From the NCBI GenBank assembly GCA_945903465.1, contig CAMDOF010000001.1, forward strand, positions 62,001 through 126,000: DNA of 64,000 nucleotides, in the 5' to 3' direction. A program made the translations under genes and the position numbers. Shown here one piece after another: positions 44,234 to 53,217 of this stretch. Source of the DNA: Opitutus sp. GAS368. Lineage in GTDB: Bacteria; Verrucomicrobiota; Verrucomicrobiia; Opitutales; Opitutaceae. Numbering within the stretch: position 1 is the first letter of the stretch; the number at the start of each line of letters is the position of its first letter. The notes under the pieces were generated by a model. That model saw only the letters and a list, made by a program, of their open reading frames with translations, made no database searches and was not told where the DNA came from.

Positions 44234-44836
44234 GTGCTCATAGCTTTTCACAAACCTTATGGCGTACTCTCGCAGTTCACGCCAGAGCCCGGCTCGCCAT
44301 GGCGCACGTTGGCAAGCTTCGGCCTTCCGGCGGGCGTTTATGCGCTGGGCAGGCTCGATGCAGATTCGGAGGGGTTACTCCTCTTCAGCGACGAGGCGGG
44401 CTTAAACACACGCCTCCTTGATCCGACCCAAGCCCATCCGCGCGAATACTGGGCGCAAGTGGAGCGAGTGCCGACTCTCGCGACACTCGCAAAATTGACG
44501 AGCGGGGGGATCGATCTCGGCACTTATCGCACCCGACCGGCCCGCGCCCAAATCGTGGAGCCAGTTCTGACCATGGCCCCACGCGATCCCCCCGTTCGAT
44601 ACCGAAAAAATGTCGCCGACGCCTGGTTATCGATTGAACTCACGGAGGGTAAAAATCGGCAGGTGCGCCGGATGACGGCCGCCGTCGGCCACCCCACCCT
44701 TCGGTTGATCCGAGTTCGGATCGGGACATTCCAGCTGGATGATTTACCGATCGGCCGCTGGCGCCCGCTCAGCGCGCAGGACCGGCTACGCGTATTCAAC
44801 GTCGACGGCGGCGCATCGTCGGCGCAATGCCAGTGA
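44234..44836 (+). CDS. RsuA/RluB/E/F family pseudouridine synthase
   Basis: This 200-residue enzyme converts a uridine in rRNA to pseudouridine. The catalytic motif GRLDADSEGLLLF has Asp42 as nucleophile. HKPYGVLSQF at the start and GKNRQVRRM with HPTLRLIRVRIG near the end are typical of the family, and the short length without an S4 domain resembles RluE. The frame is open upstream to a GTG at 44138, adding 32 residues unlike the family. The GTG at 44234, giving (M)LIAFHKPYG, fits homologues better and was chosen. It is convergent with the SBF-like transporter gene. The assignment to RluE rather than another subgroup is not certain. Confidence 0.88.
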   Translation: MLIAFHKPYGVLSQFTPEPGSPWRTLASFGLPAGVYALGRLDADSEGLLLFSDEAGLNTRLLDPTQAHPREYWAQVERVPTLATLAKLTSGGIDLGTYRTRPARAQIVEPVLTMAPRDPPVRYRKNVADAWLSIELTEGKNRQVRRMTAAVGHPTLRLIRVRIGTFQLDDLPIGRWRPLSAQDRLRVFNVDGGASSAQCQ

Positions 44837-44898
44837 ACCAGCCGGTTCCGCACGGGACGGGGAAACCTCCGAGCCAAGACACGCTCCGTATCCACGAC

Positions 44899-44922
44899 TG
44901 GGAATCCGTGGGAATCCGTGGG
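44899..44922. repeat. 10-bp tandem repeat between convergent genes
   Basis: TGGGAATCCG occurs at 44899-44908 and 44909-44918, followed by TGGG of a third copy. It lies in the 187-base gap between the pseudouridine synthase and transporter genes, in which no other feature was seen. Confidence 0.6.
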
Positions 44923-45023
44923 TTGATTTCGACCGCGGGACGCCGCTAGCAGCGGAAGTTTCCGTACGGTCTGCGCAAAAAAGGAGCCGCGGTCCGATCG
45001 ATTACCCACCGCCGCCAGCGCGG

Positions 45024-45995
45024 TCAGGTGCGCGGCGCGCGTTGGCCCCACCGTTGCGCGAGCACTCCACAGACGATTAACTGCAGGGGGTGGTAAATCA
45101 TGATAGGCAGCAGAATTAACCCCAGGCCCGGATGCGCACCAAAGATTACCTTCGCCATCGGCACCCCTGAAGCGAGGGTCTTCTTGGATCCACAAAATAT
45201 CGCGACGATCCGATCGGCCGGGGTAAATCCCAAGCTACGCGCAACCCCATTCGTCGAAATCAGCACCAAGGTAAAAAGCGCCGCGCACACGATGGAAATC
45301 AAAATGACTTGGCGAGTGCCTTGCGCGGACCAGACATCTTGCCGGAAGGATTCACAGAACGAAGTGTAGACGAGAAAAACAATGGTGCATCGATCCACCT
45401 TGGCGATGGCGGCTTTGCGCTGCTGCGCCCAAGCACCCCACCACGGCCGCAGCACCTGCCCGACCACCAACGGCAAAACCAGCCAGCGCAACAAATCCAC
45501 GACCACTGGACCGAGCGGCGCAGCGCCACCCGAAGTTTTTAACAGCCACGCGATCCACAGCGGCGTGACCACGATTCCAATGAGACTTGAGAGCGTCGCG
45601 TTAAACACCGCGCCCGCCACGTTGCCACCAGCCGCCGCGGTCATCGCCACGGACGAAGAAACCGTCGAGGGTAACGCACATAAAAAGAAGAGGCCGAGCG
45701 CGAATTCCGGGGCGAGCGCATCTCCGATCAGAGCATTGATCATGATGCCAAGAAGAGGAAACACGAGAAACGTAAAACTCTGCACCACCAGGTGGAGACG
45801 CCAATTGAGCACACCGGCCCGCAAAGCCTGCAAGGAGAGGGCGAGCCCGTGTAAAAAAAAGATGAGCGCGACCCCTGCTTTTGTCGCGATGGCCGGATGC
45901 ATCCAACCACCCTCCGAACCGGGTCGAGGAAACGCCCACGCGAGGAAGGTCGCCAGCACCATACCTATTAAAAACCAATCTAGCTTCATTTTCAT
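45024..45995 (-). CDS. SBF-like (SLC10A7/YfeH type) transporter
   Basis: This 323-residue membrane protein has about ten helices of the bile-acid:sodium symporter fold, with FFLHGLALS, LCALPSTVSSSVAMTAAAGGN and IFCGSKKTLASGVPMA as family hallmarks (SBF-like, sometimes called P7C). The transported substrate of this subgroup is unknown. The frame extends to 46451 through the murJ gene, which is clearly shadow; the ATG at 45993-45995 (MKMKLDW) shares one base with the murJ stop (TGATG), so translation is coupled. It is the last gene of a five-gene minus-strand operon. Confidence 0.88.
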   Translation of the reverse strand: MKMKLDWFLIGMVLATFLAWAFPRPGSEGGWMHPAIATKAGVALIFFLHGLALSLQALRAGVLNWRLHLVVQSFTFLVFPLLGIMINALIGDALAPEFALGLFFLCALPSTVSSSVAMTAAAGGNVAGAVFNATLSSLIGIVVTPLWIAWLLKTSGGAAPLGPVVVDLLRWLVLPLVVGQVLRPWWGAWAQQRKAAIAKVDRCTIVFLVYTSFCESFRQDVWSAQGTRQVILISIVCAALFTLVLISTNGVARSLGFTPADRIVAIFCGSKKTLASGVPMAKVIFGAHPGLGLILLPIMIYHPLQLIVCGVLAQRWGQRAPRT

Positions 45996-47572
45996 CACGA
46001 AGCCCCGCCGAAGCGGAAACGCGAGCGCAACTTTGCCACGATCGCCGCGAGATCTTCCCGCCCTTCGATGCGCAGCGTCCACAGCATCGCCCCATAAACC
46101 CCGGCACCGATTGGTATCAGGACAAAAATCGCGAGAGTATCCGCAAAGCGCCCGACCCGGCCGGACTGCAACAGCCCAAACCACAGCCCCGCCACGACCA
46201 ACCCCATCGCCAAGGTCGCCCCGCCCACTTTCGCAAGACTTAGCCATAGCTGCCCAAACCGCATGCCGGGCATGCGCTTCACCAGCGCGCGCTGCAGCAG
46301 AACGGTCTGCACCACCACCGCCAGCGTGCTGGCGACCACGAGACCACGCGCAGCCAACGGCCCCATCAAAAGCAGACTCAAGCCAAGGTTCACCGCAAAA
46401 CTCACCGCCGCCATCCGCACGGGCGCGCCCATATCTTTGAGCGCATAACACGCGCGCGTCGTCAGGCTCGCCACCGAGAAAAAGGGCATGCCCACGGCAA
46501 AGAGCATCAACAAAGGGGCCATCGTTTGTGTCATGGGCGACGTGAATTTTCCATGCTGAAACAACCAGCGGACAATCGGTTCACTCAGCAAGGCGAGACC
46601 CGCGGCCGCCGGCACGTTGATCATGAGGATCAGCCGCACGCCCTTATGGTAAGCGGCCGCCATCGCCGTGAAATTCTGTTCCACCGCGTGTCGCGCGATC
46701 AGCGGATAAACAACCGTCGCCACCGCGATCGCAAATACGCCAATCGGCAATTCCATTAAACGGTTCGCGTAGAAAAGCAGCGTCGCGGAGGAATCACTCA
46801 CCGAAAAAGCGAGGAGGCGGGAGACATAGATATTTATCTGGTAGATCGCCGTGCCGAGCAAACCAGGCACCATCAACTGCGCAATCGTCCGCACCCGCGG
46901 CGACAACTCCAGGTCAAAGCGCGGTCGCCAGCCGGCCCTCATCAAAACCAGTGCAGGCACCCCCATCTGCAGCCCGCCGCCGACGAGCACTCCCGCGCAC
47001 AACCAATACATTGCCCGTACTTCATTTTCGGATACCGCCTTCGCCGCAAACCCGAGCGAAGCAATCATCGCCACGTTCAACCAGATCGGGGAAAGCGCGG
47101 ACTCCGTGAAGCGGCCCAGCACATTAAGCGCCGCGCTCAGCGCCGCCGCCAGGCAGACCAAGGCCAGATAAGGAAATAATATCACCGTGAGATCGGCGGC
47201 CCAGGACCACTTCGCTTCCGGGCCGCTTACTAATCGCGACTGCCCAAAAATCACCATGCCGACCAACACGCAACCGCCCGTCACCATCGCCAACCAGCTC
47301 ACCACTTTGCTCAGTAACGCAAACGCACCCGCTTGCCCGCGCTCATGAAGCTCCTCCTGTAACGTCGGAACAAACGCCGCCGTCAACGCGCCTTCACCAA
47401 GCAGTCGCCGAAAGAGATTCGGCAAACTAAAGGCCGTCACAAAAGCATCCATCGCGACACTGGCCCCAAACACGCCCGCACTCAGCAGATCTCGCGTCAG
47501 GCCAAGACAGCGCGAGACCATGGTCAAAAATGAAACCTGGCCAATATTCTTTAGGGTTTTCGACACAGCCAC
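45995..47572 (-). CDS. murJ: Lipid II flippase MurJ
   Basis: This 525-residue protein of the MATE-like MOP superfamily should flip lipid II across the inner membrane for peptidoglycan synthesis. It has about 14 hydrophobic helices. The N-terminus reads VSFLTMVSRCLGLTRDLLSAGVFGAS, followed by DAFVTAFSLPNLFRRLLGEGALTAAFVP, the diagnostic MurJ/MviN signature with essential Arg residues. The length matches family members. The start is GTG at 47570-47572, the only reasonable start before this signature. It follows a secreted unknown gene by 45 bases and overlaps the SBF-like gene by one base. Verrucomicrobia do make peptidoglycan, so the role fits. Confidence 0.95.
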   Translation of the reverse strand: MAVSKTLKNIGQVSFLTMVSRCLGLTRDLLSAGVFGASVAMDAFVTAFSLPNLFRRLLGEGALTAAFVPTLQEELHERGQAGAFALLSKVVSWLAMVTGGCVLVGMVIFGQSRLVSGPEAKWSWAADLTVILFPYLALVCLAAALSAALNVLGRFTESALSPIWLNVAMIASLGFAAKAVSENEVRAMYWLCAGVLVGGGLQMGVPALVLMRAGWRPRFDLELSPRVRTIAQLMVPGLLGTAIYQINIYVSRLLAFSVSDSSATLLFYANRLMELPIGVFAIAVATVVYPLIARHAVEQNFTAMAAAYHKGVRLILMINVPAAAGLALLSEPIVRWLFQHGKFTSPMTQTMAPLLMLFAVGMPFFSVASLTTRACYALKDMGAPVRMAAVSFAVNLGLSLLLMGPLAARGLVVASTLAVVVQTVLLQRALVKRMPGMRFGQLWLSLAKVGGATLAMGLVVAGLWFGLLQSGRVGRFADTLAIFVLIPIGAGVYGAMLWTLRIEGREDLAAIVAKLRSRFRFGGAS

Positions 47573-47617
47573 AAGGTCCGTAATTTAACGTTTTTTAGCG
47601 CACGAGCCATCCCTCAT

Positions 47618-48808
47618 TCACTTACCATCCTCACGGCGGCGGGCGCCGTCGAGGGCGGTATTCATACTCTCTTCTAATTCGGCCCCATCCCGCCAATCCT
47701 GTTCAAAGGCCGCCAGGAGCGCGCCTCGCCGCAGCGGTAACTTGACCCCCTCGCGCAGGGCGGCGTCGAGCGCGAGACCCGCGTTTCGATAAAAAGGATG
47801 GAGACGCGGGATCAAACGTTCGAGCTGAAGCCGCCGCCGGCCAATCTCCGCTAAAACGAGGGGCTCGTGAGAATTATCCAGGACCCGCCTGAAGGGCACC
47901 ACCGCATCCATTGCTTCCGTCGGACCCGCAAAAACAAAACGCGCCAGCTCAGCGAGATTCCGCCGCGACTCGTCCGCCTCGAGGGTTGGCAGAGAGCGCA
48001 TCAATCGAAAATGATGATAGCCAGTTTGCCACCAAAGCTCGCGCTCGGCCACGTCGACAAAGCGTCCTGGGTAGCAGGCCACTAAGGCGCCCAAGGGTTC
48101 TTCACCCCCGAGCAGGCGGTCGAGAAAACTCGCCCATTCTTTTCCCCGGCCGGACTCCGACTGTAAAAACATCAACAACCAAACCGACGCCGCCACCATC
48201 ACCCGCGGCTCCTCCTCGCCGGGCGCCCAACCCAGCAGCGCCTCCAGAGCAGGAGGAGCGGCGGCGGGCGATTCGTACTTCAAACCATCTAAACGCGCCG
48301 CGTCGAGCTGCGTTTCCCACCAGCCCACCCCGGCATGTTCAAGCCAAAGCGGTGCATTAAGGCGCTCGCTCACGCCAAAACGAGCCACGGCCCGCCTCAG
48401 GAGCAACGCCCGCACCACCGCCCGCCGCGACGCCCGCGAGACCGCCGGTCCCGTCATCACCCGCAGCGAAACAATTCCGCCCGGTTCAACCAGAACGTGA
48501 AAGGGATCCTCGACTTCGCCTTCAGTCCAAGGGCTGACTCGGACAAAAATCGGCGACGAAAACGCGTCGGGCAAACCCAAGGGCCCCGCCAACATCCGCC
48601 AAGCCTCTTCACTCGCCGAAACGAGCGCGTGCGCCGCCGAGGCATCCAACGCGGAAATCTCGAAACGCCCCGGTTTCGCCTGCACGCTGACCGGCACGGG
48701 GCGATCGGCCGCACTCAGCCCGAAGCCGGCCACAAATAAAAATCCCGAGGCCCAGCCTCGCCCTACCTGCCGTAATCGCGGAAACCGCCAACGCACAACT
48801 CGCCTCAC
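47618..48808 (-). CDS. Exported protein, possible inactive gluzincin-fold peptidase
   Basis: This 396-residue protein has a signal-type segment (about 18-34, FLFVAGFGLSAADRP). Residues 129-164 read RAVVRALLLRRAV followed by APLWLEHAGVGWW. This resembles the peptidase-MA pattern, in which HExxH is followed about 20 residues later by P.WL.EG.A.Y, but the HExxH position has RALLL, so zinc binding is lost. The similarity is from pattern reading and is uncertain. The GTG start at 48806-48808 overlaps the upstream stop by 4 bases (GTGA); the frame is open to 48865, but the coupled GTG is preferred. It lies in an operon with murJ, which hints at an envelope role. Confidence 0.6.
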   Translation of the reverse strand: MRRVVRWRFPRLRQVGRGWASGFLFVAGFGLSAADRPVPVSVQAKPGRFEISALDASAAHALVSASEEAWRMLAGPLGLPDAFSSPIFVRVSPWTEGEVEDPFHVLVEPGGIVSLRVMTGPAVSRASRRAVVRALLLRRAVARFGVSERLNAPLWLEHAGVGWWETQLDAARLDGLKYESPAAAPPALEALLGWAPGEEEPRVMVAASVWLLMFLQSESGRGKEWASFLDRLLGGEEPLGALVACYPGRFVDVAERELWWQTGYHHFRLMRSLPTLEADESRRNLAELARFVFAGPTEAMDAVVPFRRVLDNSHEPLVLAEIGRRRLQLERLIPRLHPFYRNAGLALDAALREGVKLPLRRGALLAAFEQDWRDGAELEESMNTALDGARRREDGK

Positions 48809-49518
48809 GGCATTGTCAATTTCAGGGTGTCGCCGGCGAGGGTGACGGCCGTCAACCCAGGCCATGCCGACTTAATATCGGCCGGAAATTCCTGGCCCGT
48901 TAAAAATAGCGAGACGAGAAACTGCGCGAAGAACGGCACGCGATGTACGGGGAACGAACCCAAGTAAAGAGTCGCGGGCGCAAACGAAAAGGAGTTACCC
49001 GATTTCTGAAAACTACCGCGGGCTTGCATGATAATTTTACGATCAAGCCCTTCAATCGTCACAGGTAAACCAACCGAGAAGATACCCTCGCGAATCCGCA
49101 CGATGGGATCCCCGAATGATCCATAACCGAACAAGGTCGTCCGCGGCTTTCCTTGATCCGGCGCGCCGGCTTTACCCCCTGGCGCGTTGGCCGCTCCAGG
49201 ACTCTTCACTGAACTCGGCGCAGACGCCAACAGCGAATTGATCTCCTGCTCCGTCGCCACGATCGACTTCCCCTCTGCGAACGCCTTGCGCTTGGCCACC
49301 GCTGAGCTCGCCTTCACCCCATCGCGCAATCCCTCCAAATAATAGACCGCTTTCGGATCGATCTGCTCAATTTTGGGTAATACCGCCACCGCCACCACCG
49401 GTCGGAACACCAAAATAGTTGCTGCGACCATAGCTCCGAGGCCCACGCTCAGAACGGCCGCAAAAACCGCCCCCGCCCAACTGCCCTCATCCTCGGATCG
49501 GGTCGCTTTTTTACTCAT
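48805..49518 (-). CDS. Membrane-anchored protein of unknown function
   Basis: This 237-residue protein has a short polar N-terminus, one hydrophobic helix (about 14-40) and an exported remainder. Residues 84-96 (EGKSIVATEQEIN) precede a Pro/Gly/Ala-rich linker (about 100-128) and a beta-rich domain containing REGIFSVGLPVTIEGLD and SFSFAPATLYLGSFPVHRVP. The pattern 'T..E(I/L)N..L' followed by beta strands recalls YpmS/DUF2140-like anchored domains, but I would not assign the family without a search. It lies 5 bases after the FmdB-type gene and overlaps the next gene by 4 bases. Position next to the murJ operon suggests a cell-envelope function. Confidence 0.75.
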   Translation of the reverse strand: MSKKATRSEDEGSWAGAVFAAVLSVGLGAMVAATILVFRPVVAVAVLPKIEQIDPKAVYYLEGLRDGVKASSAVAKRKAFAEGKSIVATEQEINSLLASAPSSVKSPGAANAPGGKAGAPDQGKPRTTLFGYGSFGDPIVRIREGIFSVGLPVTIEGLDRKIIMQARGSFQKSGNSFSFAPATLYLGSFPVHRVPFFAQFLVSLFLTGQEFPADIKSAWPGLTAVTLAGDTLKLTMP

Positions 49519-49523
49519 AAAAA

Positions 49524-49853
49524 CTATTTCTTCGCGCCCTCGCCATTCGACTTACCAGCACCGCTCGACGCGGCGGGAGTCGCGGGAGCCGCGGGAGCCG
49601 CAGTCGTCGTCGACTTAGTCTCCGTCGCGGGTTTGGCCTCACCGCCACCCTCTTTCGGCACGCCGGTCTTTTTCTTGTAGTCCGTAATGTAAAATCCGGT
49701 TCCCTTGAAGATCAAGCCCGCCCCACCGCCGACTAGGCGTTTCAGCGACAGCTTTTTGCACTTGGGACATTTTTTAAGCAATCCGTCGCTCATCGACTGA
49801 AAGTGCTCAAATTCGTGGTTACATTTTTGGCAGGCGTACTCGTAAGTCGGCAT
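49524..49853 (-). CDS. FmdB-type zinc ribbon protein
   Basis: This 109-residue protein opens with MPTYEYACQKCNHEFE, the standard start of FmdB/zinc-ribbon small proteins. Zinc ligands are Cys8/Cys11 and Cys29/Cys32. GLIFKGTGFYITDY at about 46-59 is also conserved in the family. The C-terminal 45 residues are low-complexity Lys/Ala/Thr/Gly, as is common. The biochemical role is unknown; the 'regulatory' label stems from a methylotroph operon. It is first in the five-gene minus-strand operon, divergent from the prenyl synthase gene with 123 bases between. Confidence 0.93.
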   Translation of the reverse strand: MPTYEYACQKCNHEFEHFQSMSDGLLKKCPKCKKLSLKRLVGGGAGLIFKGTGFYITDYKKKTGVPKEGGGEAKPATETKSTTTAAPAAPATPAASSGAGKSNGEGAKK

Positions 49854-49976
49854 ATCAGGATTCGCTTAGTTTCATGGGAGCGCATTGACGCCTTGGCGAG
49901 AGCGGAGTGCAAATCAGTTATCTAAGCATTTTTTCTTTGATGCCCATCTCTAAGCCAGCGGTAGTAAACGCGAGCC

Positions 49977-50861
49977 ATGAACTTTCTTGATGAACTGCAA
50001 CGCTTGGTCGCTCAGGTCGAACGGGGCATCAACCAGCACCTGCCGCTTCCAGACGCCGCCCCGCGCCGACTCCACACGGCGATGCGCTACAGCCTCGAGG
50101 CGGGCGGCAAGCGCCTTCGACCAGTCCTCGCTCTCGCCACCGCGGAAGCCTTGGGCGTCTCGGGCGATGGCGCACTCCCCGCGGCGGTCGCGCTGGAATG
50201 TATTCATACTTACTCACTCATTCATGATGATCTGCCCTGCATGGATAACGATGATCTGCGCCGCGGACGCCCCACCGCCCACAAGGCATTTGACGAAGCG
50301 ACCGCACTCCTCGCTGGCGACGCGTTGCTCACGTACGCCTTTGCACTGTTGGCCAACGCGTATGCCGACCAACCTAACCTCGCCCATGGCCTCATCCGCG
50401 AACTCGCGACGGCCGCGGGTAGCCAAAGACTCATCGGTGGACAAATGGCCGACCTCCTCGCAGAAAAAAAAGCTAACGCAACCAGCGAGGAATTGGATTT
50501 TATCCACTTGAATAAAACCGCCGCCATGATCGAAGCCTCCCTCGTGATGGGCGGGCTCGTCGGCGGTGCCGAACCCAGTCAGATCGCGACTTTGCGCACC
50601 GCCGGCCGGCACCTCGGGCTGTCCTTCCAGATCATCGATGATATCCTCGATGTCACCGCCACCAGCCACGACCTTGGGAAAACCGCCGGGAAAGACGCTC
50701 GCACGGGAAAAACCACGTACGTCACCCAACATGGCCTCGAGTCGGCGCGACGCTTCGCCGCCGCACACGCCTCCGCCGCTCGCTTGGAAATCGCGCGGTT
50801 TCCTGGGTCCGTCGGTTTTCTCATCGCCCTGATCGAATCCATGGCCGCGCGAACGAAGTAA
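49977..50861 (+). CDS. ispA: Farnesyl/geranyl diphosphate synthase
   Basis: This 294-residue prenyltransferase condenses isopentenyl diphosphate with allylic diphosphates to feed quinone and undecaprenyl synthesis. Family motifs are GGKRLRP (43-49), the first Asp-rich motif HDDLPCMDNDDLRRG (83-97, Asp84, Asp85, Asp90) and the second motif DDILD (221-225). GGQMADL and the KT motif (180-181) are also present. The length and the DDLPxMDNDD form are typical of bacterial short-chain enzymes, so C15 is the most likely product, but chain length cannot be fixed by eye. The start is ATG at 49977. It is convergent with cimA. Confidence 0.93.
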   Translation: MNFLDELQRLVAQVERGINQHLPLPDAAPRRLHTAMRYSLEAGGKRLRPVLALATAEALGVSGDGALPAAVALECIHTYSLIHDDLPCMDNDDLRRGRPTAHKAFDEATALLAGDALLTYAFALLANAYADQPNLAHGLIRELATAAGSQRLIGGQMADLLAEKKANATSEELDFIHLNKTAAMIEASLVMGGLVGGAEPSQIATLRTAGRHLGLSFQIIDDILDVTATSHDLGKTAGKDARTGKTTYVTQHGLESARRFAAAHASAARLEIARFPGSVGFLIALIESMAARTK

Positions 50862-50900
50862 GCGCACCGAGCCCAGCGCCTCCCGCCTTCCCTCGGCCGA

Positions 50901-50923
50901 GCCCGCGAACTGCTTGCGCGGGC
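50901..50923. terminator. GC-rich hairpin between convergent ispA and cimA
   Basis: GCCCGCG (50901-50907) pairs perfectly with CGCGGGC (50917-50923) around a 9-base loop, 40 bases after ispA and 20 bases after cimA on the other strand. There is no U-run, so it may slow polymerase or act with Rho rather than as a classical terminator. Confidence 0.4.
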
Positions 50924-50943
50924 ATCGCGGCCAACCGCTCGCT

Positions 50944-52506
50944 TTAACCGTGCGATAATTTAAACTCCACCGACTCACGCAGGGCCTCCCAACTCGCGTC
51001 GATGATGTTTTCGCTGACGCCGACCGTGCCCCAAAGACGTTTCCCTTCACCGCTCTCGATCAGAACGCGCGTGCGCGAACCGGTGCCGCCGTTGCCATCG
51101 AGGATGCGCACCTTGTAGTCGTGCAACTTCATCGCGGAGATCTGCGGATAGGTCTTCTCCAGGGCAAGTCGCAAGGCTCGGTCGAGTGCACCCACCGGCC
51201 CGGAATCTTCCGCGACGGTGTGAATCAAAACCCCGTTGATGCGAAGTTTGACCGTCGCCTCCGCCCAGAGCTCCTCTCCGTGGCGCTCAATGATCACGCG
51301 ATAACTCTCAACAACGAAGAAAACGTGCGTCTGCCCAAGATGCTTGGCGACGAGCAGACGGAACGAAGCGTCAGCCGCTTCATACTCATAACCACGAAAT
51401 TCACGCTCCTTCAGTTCCTCAATTAGCCCTTTCATCTCCGGGCGTTTCTCATCGAGCTCGATACCGAGTTCGCGCGCCTTCAAGGCGATGGTGGACCGGC
51501 CCGCCATGTCGGAGACGAGCACGCGGGTACGATTGCCGACTAACGACGGGTCGATGTGTTCGTAACTCCGGGCAACTTTCTGCGCCGCATTCGCATGGAG
51601 ACCACCTTTGTGAGCAAAAGCCGACTGACCGATGAAGGGCGCCTTGGGATCAGGCCGGAGATTCGCCAGTTCATCGAAAAAAAGCGAAAGATCCCGCAGT
51701 TGGGCGAGCTGGGGAGCGCAATGGGCGGTCTTCCCCATCTTTAAAAATAGGTTGGGCAAGACCGTCGTGATGTTGGCATTGCCGACACGCTCACCATAAC
51801 CGTTGGCGGTGCCCTGCACGAGGGTCGCCCCCGCGGTCACGCCAGCCAGAGTGAGCGCCACGCCCAACCCGCTGTCATTGTGACAATGTACGCCCACTTT
51901 GTCGCCGCCAAATTCCTGAACCACGCGTCCAACGATCACCTTGAACTCGTCGACCAAGGTCCCGCCATTCGTATCGCACAGCGAAAGGTTACTCGCCCCT
52001 CCCCGCATCGCCGCGGCCAAAGTCTGCAACGCATAATCCGGATCCGCTTTGTATCCGTCAAAAAAATGCTCCGCATCGTAGATCACCTCGCGGCCCTCTG
52101 CGACTAGGTAACGCGTCGAATCCTCGATCATCGCCAGATTTTCCTCCAACGTCGTGCGGATAATTTCCAAGACGTGCAGCGTCCAGGTTTTCCCCACAAT
52201 CGTCAGGACGGGCATCCCGCTTTCCAGGAGCGTCTTGAGCTGCAGATCCTCCGCCGATTTCACGCCCGCCCGACGGGTCGCCCCAAAAGCCGCCAAACGA
52301 GCGTGCCGCAACTTCAATTTGCGCGCCTCCTGAAAGAAGGTGATGTCACGCGGATTCGAGCCGGGAAAGCCCCCTTCAATATAATCAACGCCAAACTGAT
52401 CAAGGCGTTCTGCGATCAATAACTTATCCGTAACCGAAAAACTAATCCCTTCACCCTGAGTGCCATCACGCAGTGTGGTGTCATATATTTTGAGGGAGTG
52501 GCTCAT
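50944..52506 (-). CDS. cimA: (R)-citramalate synthase
   Basis: This 520-residue enzyme should condense pyruvate and acetyl-CoA to citramalate, the first step of the threonine-independent route to isoleucine. It belongs to the alpha-isopropylmalate/homocitrate synthase family: IYDTTLRDGTQGEGISFSV at the start (catalytic Arg and metal Asp), GVHCHNDSGLG (metal His pair) and a C-terminal LeuA-type regulatory domain (about 390-510). The opening, the spacing and YEYEAADASFRLLV place it with CimA rather than LeuA. The frame is open to 52545, but the ATG at 52504-52506 gives the family N-terminus. Feedback control by isoleucine is expected from the family, not seen directly. Confidence 0.92.
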   Translation of the reverse strand: MSHSLKIYDTTLRDGTQGEGISFSVTDKLLIAERLDQFGVDYIEGGFPGSNPRDITFFQEARKLKLRHARLAAFGATRRAGVKSAEDLQLKTLLESGMPVLTIVGKTWTLHVLEIIRTTLEENLAMIEDSTRYLVAEGREVIYDAEHFFDGYKADPDYALQTLAAAMRGGASNLSLCDTNGGTLVDEFKVIVGRVVQEFGGDKVGVHCHNDSGLGVALTLAGVTAGATLVQGTANGYGERVGNANITTVLPNLFLKMGKTAHCAPQLAQLRDLSLFFDELANLRPDPKAPFIGQSAFAHKGGLHANAAQKVARSYEHIDPSLVGNRTRVLVSDMAGRSTIALKARELGIELDEKRPEMKGLIEELKEREFRGYEYEAADASFRLLVAKHLGQTHVFFVVESYRVIIERHGEELWAEATVKLRINGVLIHTVAEDSGPVGALDRALRLALEKTYPQISAMKLHDYKVRILDGNGGTGSRTRVLIESGEGKRLWGTVGVSENIIDASWEALRESVEFKLSHG

Positions 52507-52878
52507 GCAGGAAGGAGACGATTGCAAAGAACCGTTTACAGGCAAGTGAGCTTTTCAGTATCGCTCCCGCGTCCCTGCCCAACCCACCGGAGCCCGGCCC
52601 ACTTCATCGCTTCGGCCGCAACTTTACCCGAACGCCCTTGGTGATTTATACTGCGGACGCGCCCCCAGCTAATCCGAGCGACCCGCCTTGCTGAGTTTGC
52701 CGAATTCCTGATCAAACGCCCACGGCTTCGAACAGCACTCGCCCCATCAGCCAACCCCAGCGCGACGCCATGCCTAACTCATAGGCCTACCCGCCCGGCA
52801 CTAATACCGTCCTAAAATTTCTAGGTTTACGGTGAGGTAAGGCTGGACGACACGTCATTCTCCAAACTAACAACTTAA

Positions 52879-52898
52879 AGCTCCCGAATTCGCGAGCT
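52879..52898. promoter_or_regulatory. 20-bp palindrome, possible operator
   Basis: The 20 bases from AGCTC (52879) to GAGCT (52898), with centre CGAATTCG, are self-complementary at 9 of 10 pair positions. The length and symmetry fit a dimeric repressor site. It lies about 320 bases before the DoxX-like gene and about 370 bases before cimA on the other strand. Confidence 0.4.
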
Positions 52899-53065
52899 AG
52901 TCATTATTTCCAAAAAACGCCTTTCGCCCCCTGCCAAATACCGCCGAGCTTTTCTCAGCGCCCAACCATCGCCGCGACCAACCGCTCACCCACTTTCCCC
53001 CAAACTATTTTCCCGCGTTCTTTACCCGCCGGACCAGCCATGCCGCGAGCGAGAGAAGTTTCCTC

Positions 53066-53102
53066 GCAAAGCATCGCACCGTTCGAGCTCTTTGCTTTTT
53101 TT
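53066..53102 (+). terminator. Possible intrinsic terminator or attenuator
   Basis: GCAAAG (53066-53071) pairs with CTTTGC (53090-53095), with a small inner TCG/CGA pairing, followed by T7. It lies about 115 bases upstream of the DoxX-like gene and could end a leader transcript. The long loop weakens the call. Confidence 0.4.
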
Positions 53103-53217
53103 GAAATAGACAATTCTCTCAGCATTCCATCGCTTTCCTTTCTTCTAATCCTCATTCAAGATCATCCGTGATTCCGCTCGCGCGGGCCACCCTCTGACCG
53201 TTGTTCCCTTTCCCGAC

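Larger units (their letters stand above)
52507..53217. other. Divergent intergenic region, cimA / DoxX-like gene
   Basis: This 711-base stretch has no convincing gene. It contains a near-perfect 20-bp palindrome (52879-52898), an imperfect 15-base palindrome CCTAAAATTTCTAGG (52811-52825) and a possible terminator (53066-53102). Promoters of both flanking genes should be here. An upstream small RNA or leader transcript ending at the possible terminator is conceivable but not supported otherwise. Confidence 0.5.

Noticed and set aside
46000-46451. Upstream extension of the SBF-like transporter frame
   Set aside because: It runs through murJ on the same strand in another frame; the coupled ATG at 45995 is a better start.
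50214-51050. 278-codon minus-strand ORF over ispA
   Set aside because: It is antisense to a gene with intact DDxxD motifs and spans the gap to cimA; composition is shadow-like.
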